NCBI GenBank assembly: GCA_003512805.1 | Contig: DOOK01000433.1 | Coordinates: forward strand, 2,993 to 12,517 | Length of the DNA stretch: 9,525 bases | Direction of reading: 5' to 3' | From: Erwinia sp. | GTDB lineage: Bacteria; Pseudomonadota; Gammaproteobacteria; Enterobacterales; Enterobacteriaceae | Shown: one piece after another, positions 1 to 8,295 of the stretch | Layout: every line of letters begins with the position of its first letter | Position numbering within the stretch: the stretch's first letter is position 1 | The notes under the pieces: model-generated | The model's input: only the letters and a program-made list of their open reading frames with translations | Databases searched by the model: none | Told to the model about the DNA's origin: nothing | Position numbers and translations under genes: made by a program

Positions 1-14
1 CGCTCTTCCGATCT
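1..14. other. Residual Illumina adapter at contig end
   Basis: The first 14 bases, CGCTCTTCCGATCT, are identical to the last 14 bases of the Illumina universal adapter as I remember it. The reverse complement begins AGATCGGAAGAGCG, the usual adapter read-through sequence. The match ends exactly at base 14, and from base 15 an ordinary AT-rich reading frame continues. The frame happens to stay open through the adapter, so an automatic gene call could wrongly include it. The bases should be treated as non-genomic. Confidence 0.93.
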
Positions 15-281
15 ATTACCGTTCATGACGTGAACAGTACAGAAATTTCCATTGAAAGCCTCACCCTTGAAGGAAAAAACTATACTGCGGTTATCAAATA
101 CAGAGCACAGGATCATTTTGGATTAGGCAGAGAAGATATACTGAAACCTAAATTTAATTCAATTTCCTTTTTCAGGATATGGTTTGTACTTCAGCGTGCA
201 AAGCATTTGGCTCAAAAACCATTTTTCACTAACTTTGAAGCGACTATAACATTGACAGGAGAAACCAATGTTAAAGTATAA
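15..281 (+). CDS. DUF3289 family protein, C-terminal part (5' truncated by contig end)
   Basis: This is the last 88 codons of a gene whose start lies beyond the left edge. The frame is open from the adapter junction, and the GTG at position 30 is an internal valine codon with no ribosome binding site, so it is not a start. Visible motifs are DHFGL (fragment residues 33-37), FRIWFVLQR (53-61) and PFFTNFEA (69-76). These are the aromatic-rich blocks I associate with the C-terminus of DUF3289, a family of unknown function in Enterobacterales that is often found in accessory regions. The stop overlaps the start of the next gene by 14 bases, which suggests the two are co-translated. The region is AT-rich compared with the core genes. 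The family is assigned from remembered motifs; the role is unknown. Confidence 0.68.
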   Translation: MTVHDVNSTEISIESLTLEGKNYTAVIKYRAQDHFGLGREDILKPKFNSISFFRIWFVLQRAKHLAQKPFFTNFEATITLTGETNVKV

Positions 282-714
282 AAGGACTGTAGCAACTGTA
301 ATTGTTTTGATCATTGCATATTGCATATGGATTGCTGTCAGACCAGCAAAGATAGTCAGAGTCGATAATGGTGCTGTTTTTGTAGAACATTTACCAATGA
401 CAACAGAAGGGAAACTAAAATGGTGGTTGAAAAACAAAGAATTATTGCAGGAAAAATTTCACATCGTTAATAAACCGTATAACTTTACGGTTACCATCAT
501 GAACTTTGATGGTTATGAAGAATTACCTAAAGGAACAATGGATGGTTCTATAGATGATTATACCTGCTTTGATGATACTAATGGAAAACATGAAAACTGT
601 GTGTATAACAATATAGCGATAATTGTTAGAGGCAACCTTAATGGAAGGCAGTTCATAAATATTGACGGTAAAACATATATCCAGAAAGATGATGAAAAAG
701 TTGAATTAGAATGA
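268..714 (+). CDS. DUF943 family membrane-anchored protein
   Basis: This 148-residue protein has a short basic N-terminus (KYKR) followed by one hydrophobic segment at about residues 8-24, then RP and a soluble domain. That predicts an inner-membrane anchor with the rest in the periplasm. Family-like features are the VRPAKIV block after the membrane segment, the GKLKWWLKNKELLQEKF block (48-64) and a cysteine pair, C100 and C111, in a TCFDD…ENC context that could form a disulfide in the periplasm. DUF943 is an enterobacterial family of unknown function. The ATG lies inside the end of the DUF3289 gene (14-base overlap) and has a good AGGAGA ribosome binding site. This arrangement would suit a secreted effector with a membrane-anchored partner or immunity protein, but nothing here proves that. 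Sampled GC is about 32%, against about 60% in spoT. Confidence 0.78.
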   Translation: MLKYKRTVATVIVLIIAYCIWIAVRPAKIVRVDNGAVFVEHLPMTTEGKLKWWLKNKELLQEKFHIVNKPYNFTVTIMNFDGYEELPKGTMDGSIDDYTCFDDTNGKHENCVYNNIAIIVRGNLNGRQFINIDGKTYIQKDDEKVELE

Positions 715-729
715 AAATCAATTTCTATA

Positions 730-761
730 TCTCACTATAGATTTAAGATGAAATAGTGAGA
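730..761. repeat. 9-bp inverted repeat (hairpin) after the DUF943 gene
   Basis: TCTCACTAT (730-738) and ATAGTGAGA (753-761) are perfect reverse complements separated by 14 bases. The hairpin begins 15 bases after the DUF943 stop codon. There is no T-run after the stem, so it is not a standard intrinsic terminator. It could stabilise the 3' end of the transcript or be a protein-binding dyad. Confidence 0.4.
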
Positions 762-876
762 GCATAGAATATTTCGAAGCATAGCCAAAGAAGGATTATT
801 GGTTTAGCGGTGATGCCTAAGTATTTAATTTTTAAAAAGCAACCTATTTGACTATAAAAGAATAATTATGGATTAA

Positions 877-896
877 TGCGAAGGCCGGACTCGAAC
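877..896 (-). other. tRNA-Leu(CAA) (leuX) 3'-end fragment, possible attachment-site remnant
   Basis: Read on the minus strand, positions 896-879 give GTTCGAGTCCGGCCTTCG. This is identical over 18 bases to the T-loop, the 3' strand of the T stem and most of the acceptor strand of tRNA-Leu(CAA) as I remember it. The match breaks on both sides: one C is missing before the GCA and no CCA follows, while the 5' part of the T stem and the rest of the tRNA are absent. It sits alone in AT-rich DNA. The 3' end of leuX is the integration target of P4-like satellites and several enterobacterial islands, so such a fragment suggests an old att core. No integrase is visible in the window. Confidence 0.5.
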
Positions 897-1041
897 ATCG
901 CAATTATCTTTATAATTTAAAATGAGTAATATAGAGCACAATATCAATGATACCATCAGTCCCGATTGGTGATAATCGAACATTAATATTTTAGAATTTA
1001 TCCTTATATGAAAGATGAAGCAGATTTCAATCTAATCCTGT

Positions 1042-1067
1042 AAAGCCCGCCTGGTGGCGGGCTTTTT
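1042..1067 (+). terminator. Strong Rho-independent terminator
   Basis: A perfect 10-bp GC-rich stem, AAAGCCCGCC (1042-1051) with GGCGGGCTTT (1056-1065), closes a TGGT loop and runs into five Ts (1063-1067). It is oriented for + strand transcription. The nearest upstream + strand gene ends 327 bases before it, so it either serves a long DUF943 3' untranslated region or has lost the gene it belonged to. The minus-strand T-run is short, so two-way activity would be weaker. Confidence 0.85.
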
Positions 1068-1622
1068 CTGCAAATCGCCAAATCGGGAAAGACTTTAATT
1101 ACCGGCTCCTTGCTGATGTTTTCCTGAGAAAAGCCCTTGGGCCAACTAATAAGATTTCATCTCCCGCGTTCTCTCTTCAATGACTGATAGTCATAAATAT
1201 TTCTATCACTATCCGATTTTTTCCTGTCCACATACTCAGTGATTACCGCCTATAAGAAAGCAATATCATGTCAGCTCTCTGGCCGTCACCCTTATTTAAG
1301 CCCGGCAATGGATGCACGATGACGGCATCAGCGATATATTGTAGCGGCTTGCCTGAAGTAGAGTTGCGTTCCCGTATCGGCTGATACCTGCCGGCAAGAT
1401 TTATGTTTTCAGGCTAATTCCGTCTGCCTTGCAGGAACGTTTCAAACCCAGCCTTTGTCAGAGCCCGCACGGAGCAGTTAGCAGATGAGCGGACAGACTT
1501 GTACCTGGATGCTGATGGATGTACGTCGACCGGAAAGCTTCATCGTCAAAGACAGGTAGGTTTTCTGGCATCCCCAGGTTAAAATCTCCCTTCTTTTTTT
1601 ACGGATTATTTTAAGGTCTTTT
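1068..1622. other. Gene-free stretch with no recognised feature
   Basis: About 550 bases between the terminator and yjdM. Base composition rises toward that of the core genome, but all six frames are interrupted. The only longer frame, on the minus strand, runs into the antisense of yjdM. Short open stretches on both strands did not resemble any protein I know. A small dyad, TGACT-GAT-AGTCA, lies at 1181-1193. The stretch could be decayed coding sequence, but I cannot name a source. The yjdM promoter presumably lies near its right end. Confidence 0.5.
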
Positions 1623-1955
1623 ATGCAAACTCTTCCTCCCTGTCCTGAATGCCATTCTGAATACAGCTGGCAGGATGGCGCGCTGTTTAACTGTCCAGAA
1701 TGTGGCCATGTATGGTCCGCCGGGGCAGAAGAGGCAGAGGCGCTGATAGTTAAAGATGCCAACGGCAATTTATTGGCTGATGGCGACAGCGTAACGGTTA
1801 TCAAAGATCTCAAGGTCAAAGGTAGCTCCACGCCGCTTAAAATAGGCACACGCGTGAAAAGCATTCGCCTCGTGGAAGGCGATCATAATATCGACTGCAA
1901 AATTGACGGCTTTGGCCCAATGAAGCTGAAATCCGAATTCGTAAAGAAAAACTGA
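1623..1955 (+). CDS. yjdM: YjdM (PhnA-type) zinc-ribbon protein
   Basis: This 110-residue protein matches E. coli YjdM (111 aa, formerly PhnA) nearly residue for residue over its second half. The N-terminal zinc ribbon has two CPEC knuckles (C7/C10 and C24/C27). The following PhnA domain (about 42-110) has the diagnostic blocks [27 protein letters not shown] and [14 protein letters not shown], and ends in FVKKN as in E. coli. Despite the old name, it is not the phosphonoacetate hydrolase, and its role is unclear; it is a small cytosolic protein named for genetic proximity to the phn genes. The chosen ATG gives the family length and has an AAGG box 8 bases upstream. Here it stands alone beside accessory DNA rather than next to phn genes. 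Its N-terminal linker (SAGAEEAEA) is diverged from E. coli. Confidence 0.95.
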   Translation: MQTLPPCPECHSEYSWQDGALFNCPECGHVWSAGAEEAEALIVKDANGNLLADGDSVTVIKDLKVKGSSTPLKIGTRVKSIRLVEGDHNIDCKIDGFGPMKLKSEFVKKN

Positions 1956-2002
1956 TCGGGTTAGCGACCTGCATGTAAAGCAGCGTACAGGCTGCGCGCG
2001 CT

Positions 2003-2404
2003 TCAGTTAAAAGCCGCAGCCTGCTCAACCGTGATAAGCGCCAGCTTCTCAGCCTGCATGGCGATGGAGCGTGGCGAGCGCTCACAAAGTATGGCAAGCT
2101 CATTAACAGAATATCCTTGCCGGAAAAGAACAATCAGTTCCTGTTTCTGCTCTTCAGACCACGCCAGATAAGCATTAGCCGGCCGTCCTTCCGCGCGGTT
2201 CTTCTCCCGGCGCTCTTCTGCCGTAAGCTTCACTTTTTGCTTCCGCTTTATCGTACTGAAATTCACGTTCCTGAACTCCTCCGCCAGCGCAAACAACAGC
2301 CTTATGGCATCGGGTGTATGCACAACAGAAGCTGGCGATAACGTTGCGCCGGTTTCAGGATGAATGCCTTTTGCCAACAGTCGGAAAATCTCGTCTGCCA
2401 TCAT
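2003..2404 (-). CDS. Conserved hypothetical protein with Myb/SANT-like three-helix motif
   Basis: I do not recognise a named family for this 133-residue protein. Residues 1-48 contain GIHPETGATLSP followed by a helix (PDAIRLLFALAEEF). A basic, charged linker at 51-75 contains KRKQKVKLTAEERREKNR and then GRPANAY. Residues 81-123 look like a trihelical DNA-binding unit of the Myb/SANT or GcrA-like type: tryptophan at 82, a helix through ELIVLF, a GYSVNELAILCERS turn and a last helix ending in LALI. It is therefore probably a nucleic-acid-binding protein, but that is inference. Two ATG codons stand in tandem; the first has AAGGA 8 bases upstream and is chosen. The start overlaps by ATGA the stop of a probable VOC gene remnant, so it was likely the second gene of an operon. 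It converges with yjdM. Confidence 0.72.
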   Translation of the reverse strand: MMADEIFRLLAKGIHPETGATLSPASVVHTPDAIRLLFALAEEFRNVNFSTIKRKQKVKLTAEERREKNRAEGRPANAYLAWSEEQKQELIVLFRQGYSVNELAILCERSPRSIAMQAEKLALITVEQAAAFN

Positions 2405-2500
2405 TTTTCTCGTCCTTGTGGTCGCTGGCGCGGCTTCAGCAACACGCCGAAACGGTCTTTAATCAGGCCGTCCTGGATAACTGAGTTCGCTCCTGAAGCC
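2401..2500 (-). pseudogene. 3' remnant of a VOC (glyoxalase/PhnB-like) gene
   Basis: On the minus strand a frame opens after an in-frame TAA at 2538-2536 and ends at TGA 2403-2401, reading …GANSVIQDGLIKDRFGVLL and then KPRQRPQGREK. The block IKDRFGVLLKP resembles the C-terminal strand of VOC/glyoxalase-fold proteins of the PhnB/YjdN type, which end in forms such as DKFGVPW. No ATG or ribosome binding site precedes it and the upstream sequence turns AT-rich, so only the tail remains. The stop overlaps the start of the Myb/SANT-like gene as ATGA, a junction typical of operons, which supports real former coding. The family call rests on about ten residues. Confidence 0.4.
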
Positions 2501-2567
2501 AATTTTAAAAAAGTTATACAAAATAATAAGGTGCCTTAGAGATCTGCCCGGTTATTTTATTCTCAGA

Positions 2568-2589
2568 TTAGGTAAACTCATTTACTTAA
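2568..2589. promoter_or_regulatory. 22-bp dyad, candidate operator upstream of yicG
   Basis: The arms TTAGGTAAA (2568-2576) and TTTACTTAA (2581-2589) are reverse complements except for one G/T position, around a CTCA centre. The dyad lies about 77 bases before the yicG start, in an AT-rich 260-base gap between divergent genes. Such symmetry fits a dimeric regulator site, but it could be a chance palindrome in AT-rich DNA. No regulator is suggested. Confidence 0.3.
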
Positions 2590-2665
2590 CGGCTTTTCAA
2601 AAAATTCCAGTCGCCAACCTGTCTGAGATCCTGCAGGCTTGCCGCCGATTGCTCAGGAGCGGGTT

Positions 2666-3283
2666 ATGTTACTTACTGTTTTTTATCTGATTGGGATCAC
2701 CGCAGAAGCCATGACCGGCGCGCTGGCGGCAGGCCGTCGTAAAATGGATATGTTCGGCGTCATTATTATCGCTTCCGTTACCGCTATTGGCGGCGGCTCC
2801 GTGCGTGACATGCTGCTTGGCCATTATCCGCTTGGGTGGGTTAAACACCCTGAGTACATTGTTATCGTCGCGGCTGCTGCCGTTGTTACTACGCAGCTTG
2901 CCCCGCTGATGCCGCACCTGCGTAAGGTATTTTTGGTGCTGGACGCACTGGGCCTGGCCGTCTTCTCTATTATCGGTACTAAAGTCGCGCTGGATATGGG
3001 TCACGCATCGATTATTGCCGCCATCAGCGCGGTGATTACCGGCGTTTTCGGCGGCGTGCTGCGGGATATGTTCTGCAACCGCATTCCGCTGGTGTTCCAG
3101 AAGGAGCTGTACGCCGGGATCGCCTTTGCTTCCGGCTGGCTCTATATCCTGCTGCTGAAAATGCCTGTTTCCGACGAGTTGGCCATCATCATTACTCTCC
3201 TGTTCGGGTTTCTGGCACGCCTGCTGGCACTGCGCTTTCGGCTGGGGTTGCCGGTATTCAATTACCCTCATGCCGATCACTAA
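2666..3283 (+). CDS. yicG: YicG, UPF0126 / TRIC-like inner-membrane protein
   Basis: This 205-residue hydrophobic protein has the same length as E. coli YicG and is very close in sequence. It contains the UPF0126 tandem repeat: the first half carries [17 protein letters not shown] (42-58) and the second carries GGVLRDMF (129-136). Each repeat packs about three membrane helices, giving the seven-helix fold shared with trimeric intracellular cation channels. Bacterial relatives conduct cations when studied in vitro; the substrate of YicG itself is not established. The ATG at 2666 is preferred over the TTG at 2639 because AGGAG sits 6 bases upstream and the result matches E. coli. It lies next to ligB in convergent orientation, as in E. 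coli K-12, with only 8 bases between the stop codons. Confidence 0.95.
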   Translation: MLLTVFYLIGITAEAMTGALAAGRRKMDMFGVIIIASVTAIGGGSVRDMLLGHYPLGWVKHPEYIVIVAAAAVVTTQLAPLMPHLRKVFLVLDALGLAVFSIIGTKVALDMGHASIIAAISAVITGVFGGVLRDMFCNRIPLVFQKELYAGIAFASGWLYILLLKMPVSDELAIIITLLFGFLARLLALRFRLGLPVFNYPHADH

Positions 3284-3291
3284 ACAGTTCA

Positions 3292-5838
<2,547 letters not shown>

Positions 5839-5879
5839 ATGATGCCCAGTCATTTCGTCAACCGTGGAGTATCACACTT

Positions 5880-6155
5880 ATGGCACGCGTAACCGTACAG
5901 GACGCAGTAGAAAAAATTGGTAACCGTTTTGACCTGGTTCTGGTCGCCGCTCGTCGCGCACGCCAGATGCAGGTTGGCGGTAAAGATCCTCTGGTTCCGG
6001 AAGAAAACGACAAGTCTACCGTTATCGCGCTGCGCGAGATCGAAGAAGGTCTGATCACCAACCAGATTCTGGATGTCCGTGATCGTCAGGAACAGCAGGA
6101 TCAGGAAGCAGCAGAACTGCAGGCTGTTACCGCTATTGCTGAAGGTCGTCGTTAA
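5880..6155 (+). CDS. rpoZ: RNA polymerase omega subunit
   Basis: Omega is the small subunit that binds around the C-terminus of beta' and helps assemble and stabilise core RNA polymerase; with beta' it forms ppGpp site 1. The 91-residue product has the same length as E. coli RpoZ and differs at only a few positions. The N-terminus [17 protein letters not shown], which in E. coli contributes to ppGpp binding, is unchanged, as is [14 protein letters not shown] lies 10 bases before the ATG. It sits between gmk and spoT, so a ppGpp target and the main ppGpp hydrolase come from one transcript. The tail [10 protein letters not shown] matches E. coli. Confidence 0.98.
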   Translation: MARVTVQDAVEKIGNRFDLVLVAARRARQMQVGGKDPLVPEENDKSTVIALREIEEGLITNQILDVRDRQEQQDQEAAELQAVTAIAEGRR

Positions 6156-6160
6156 TCATC

Positions 6161-6172
6161 AGCCGGAAGGCT
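6161..6172 (+). promoter_or_regulatory. spoT ribosome binding site inside a GNRA-loop hairpin
   Basis: The spoT Shine-Dalgarno GGAAGG (6165-6170) stands 7 bases before the TTG start. AGCC (6161-6164) and GGCT (6169-6172) can pair around a GGAA tetraloop, which is of the GNRA class. The stem is only 4 bp, so any masking effect would be mild. The strong Shine-Dalgarno is what decides the TTG start. Confidence 0.4.
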
Positions 6173-6177
6173 CGCCC

Positions 6178-8292
6178 TTGTATCTGTTTGAAAGTCTCAA
6201 TCAACTGATTGAAAAATACTTGCCTGAGGACCAGATAAAGCGCCTCAAGCAAGCTTACCTTGTCGCACGTGATGCTCACGAGGGACAGACTCGCTCCAGC
6301 GGTGAGCCTTATATTACCCATCCGGTTGCTGTCGCCTGTATTCTGGCGGAAATGAAGCTCGACCATGAAACGCTCATGGCCGCGCTTCTGCACGATGTTA
6401 TTGAGGATACCCCCGCAACCTATCAGGATATGGAACAGCTGTTCGGTAAGAACGTTGCTGAACTGGTAGAAGGGGTCTCCAAGCTCGACAAGCTGAAATT
6501 CCGCGACAAGAAAGAGGCGCAGGCCGAAAACTTTCGCAAAATGATCATGGCGATGGTGCAGGATATCCGCGTCATTCTGATCAAGCTGGCTGACCGCACG
6601 CACAATATGCGTACGCTGGGCTCGCTGCGGCCAGATAAACGCCGCCGTATCGCGCTGGAAACGCTAGAGATTTACAGCCCGCTCGCGCATCGCCTGGGTA
6701 TTCACCATCTGAAAACCGAGCTGGAAGAGCTGGGTTTCGAGGCGCTCTATCCTAACCGCTACCGCGTGATCAAAGAGGTAGTGAAAGCGGCACGCGGCAA
6801 CCGTAAAGAGATGATCCAAAAAATCCTTGCGGAAATTGACGGCCGTCTGCAGGAAGCCGGTATTCCATGTCGCGTCAGCGGCAGGGAAAAACACCTCTAT
6901 TCTATCTATTGCAAAATGCACCTGAAAGAGCAGCGTTTCCATTCCATTATGGATATTTACGCCTTCAGGGTCATCGTCCACGATGTGGATACCTGTTACC
7001 GGGTGCTGGGCCAGATGCACAGTCTTTATAAGCCTCGTCCGGGCCGGGTAAAAGATTATATCGCTATCCCCAAGGCCAACGGCTATCAGTCGCTACATAC
7101 CTCGATGATCGGTCCGCATGGCGTGCCGGTTGAGGTGCAGATCCGTACGGAAGATATGGATCAGATGGCAGAGATGGGTGTCGCGGCGCACTGGGCTTAT
7201 AAAGAACAGGGCGAAAGCAGCACTACGGCACAAATCCGCGCCCAGCGCTGGCTGCAAAGCCTGCTGGAATTGCAACAAAGTGCGGGCAGCTCCTTTGAAT
7301 TTATCGAAAGCGTAAAATCGGATCTTTTCCCCGATGAGATTTACGTTTTCACGCCTGAAGGCCGCATAGTTGAACTGCCTGCGGGCGCGACGCCGGTCGA
7401 TTTTGCCTATGCTGTGCATACCGATATTGGTCATGCCTGTGTAGGCGCGCGTGTCGATCGCCAACCCTACCCGCTTTCTCAGCCACTGACCAGCGGGCAG
7501 ACCGTTGAGATCATTACAGCACCGGGCGCACGGCCTAATGCCGCCTGGCTGAACTTTGTGGTCAGCTCCAAAGCACGAGCCAAAATTCGCCAGCTGTTGA
7601 AAAACCTCAAGCGCGACGATTCCGTCAGCCTGGGTCGACGTCTGCTGAATCATGCGCTGGGGGGCAGCCGGAAGCTGGCCGAGATTTCGCCGGAAAGCAT
7701 TCAACACGAGCTGGAACGCATGAAGCTGGCTACGCTGGACGATCTGCTGGCAGAGATTGGCCTGGGTAACGCCATGAGCGTGGTGGTGGCAAAAAACCTG
7801 CAGCAGAGCGACCAGCCTGCGCCGGTTGTCTCCGGCACGCCGTCGCGTGGCAAGCTGCCTATCAAAGGTGCCGATGGCGTCCTGATTACGTTTGCCAAGT
7901 GCTGCCGTCCTATTCCCGGCGATCCTATCGTCGCGCATGTCAGCCCTGGCAAAGGCCTGGTGGTACACCATGAATCCTGCCGGAACATCCGAGGCTACCA
8001 AAAAGAGCCGGAGAAATTTATGGCGGTGGAATGGGATAAGGTGACCGAGCAGGAGTTCGTAGCGGAGATCAAGGTGGATATGTTTAACCATCAGGGCGCG
8101 CTGGCAAACCTGACGGCCGCCATTAATACCGCCGGATCAAATATTCAGAGCCTGAACACGGAAGAGAAAGATGGCCGGGTTTATAGCGCCTTTATCCGTC
8201 TGACGGCACGCGATCGCGTTCATCTGGCAAACATTATGCGCAAAATCCGCGTAATGCCTGACGTGATTAAAGTTCACCGCAACAGAAACTAG
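6178..8292 (+). CDS. spoT: Bifunctional (p)ppGpp synthetase/hydrolase SpoT
   Basis: SpoT hydrolyses (p)ppGpp and makes it weakly under nutrient, fatty-acid or iron stress. The 704-residue product (E. coli: 702) has the standard long RSH order. The hydrolase domain carries the HD pair H72-D73. The synthetase domain keeps D259 and E319, positions important for synthesis in E. coli SpoT, so both activities should be intact. TGS lies at about 386-447, a helical domain follows, the zinc-finger-like region has CC at 575-576, and the ACT domain spans about 630-703. The TTG at 6178 is chosen because the protein then begins (M)YLFESLNQL as in E. coli and has GGAAGG 7 bases upstream; a longer frame from 6073 would overlap rpoZ out of frame. 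The stretch at about 541-558 is the most diverged part. It starts 22 bases after rpoZ. Confidence 0.98.
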   Translation: MYLFESLNQLIEKYLPEDQIKRLKQAYLVARDAHEGQTRSSGEPYITHPVAVACILAEMKLDHETLMAALLHDVIEDTPATYQDMEQLFGKNVAELVEGVSKLDKLKFRDKKEAQAENFRKMIMAMVQDIRVILIKLADRTHNMRTLGSLRPDKRRRIALETLEIYSPLAHRLGIHHLKTELEELGFEALYPNRYRVIKEVVKAARGNRKEMIQKILAEIDGRLQEAGIPCRVSGREKHLYSIYCKMHLKEQRFHSIMDIYAFRVIVHDVDTCYRVLGQMHSLYKPRPGRVKDYIAIPKANGYQSLHTSMIGPHGVPVEVQIRTEDMDQMAEMGVAAHWAYKEQGESSTTAQIRAQRWLQSLLELQQSAGSSFEFIESVKSDLFPDEIYVFTPEGRIVELPAGATPVDFAYAVHTDIGHACVGARVDRQPYPLSQPLTSGQTVEIITAPGARPNAAWLNFVVSSKARAKIRQLLKNLKRDDSVSLGRRLLNHALGGSRKLAEISPESIQHELERMKLATLDDLLAEIGLGNAMSVVVAKNLQQSDQPAPVVSGTPSRGKLPIKGADGVLITFAKCCRPIPGDPIVAHVSPGKGLVVHHESCRNIRGYQKEPEKFMAVEWDKVTEQEFVAEIKVDMFNHQGALANLTAAINTAGSNIQSLNTEEKDGRVYSAFIRLTARDRVHLANIMRKIRVMPDVIKVHRNRN

Positions 8293-8295
8293 CGC

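Noticed and set aside
963..978. CGATT-GGTGAT-AATCG dyad
   Set aside because: A 5-bp stem in AT-rich DNA is expected by chance, and it has no T-run or nearby gene.
715..1622. CRISPR array or tandem repeat in the long gene-free stretch
   Set aside because: No unit recurs at regular spacing; only isolated short dyads and one tRNA fragment are present.
1068..1622. Insertion sequence or transposase remnant
   Set aside because: I compared short open stretches with remembered IS4, IS1 and IS3 transposase motifs and found no convincing match, and no terminal inverted repeats or target duplications were seen.
1478..1864. 128-codon minus-strand frame with Ser/Leu-rich product
   Set aside because: More than half is antisense to yjdM, and the rest resembles no protein I know.
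1980..2020. GCAGC/GCTGC inverted repeats between yjdM and the minus-strand gene, as a terminator
   Set aside because: Stems are only 5 bp and no T-run follows on either strand.
6073..6177. N-terminal extension of SpoT by 35 codons
   Set aside because: It overlaps rpoZ in another frame, has no ribosome binding site, and is absent from E. coli SpoT. The TTG at 6178 fits better.
7093..8091. 332-codon open frame on the minus strand
   Set aside because: It is antisense to the strongly conserved middle of spoT. Its product is rich in Arg, His and Gln, typical of a mirror frame in GC-rich coding DNA.
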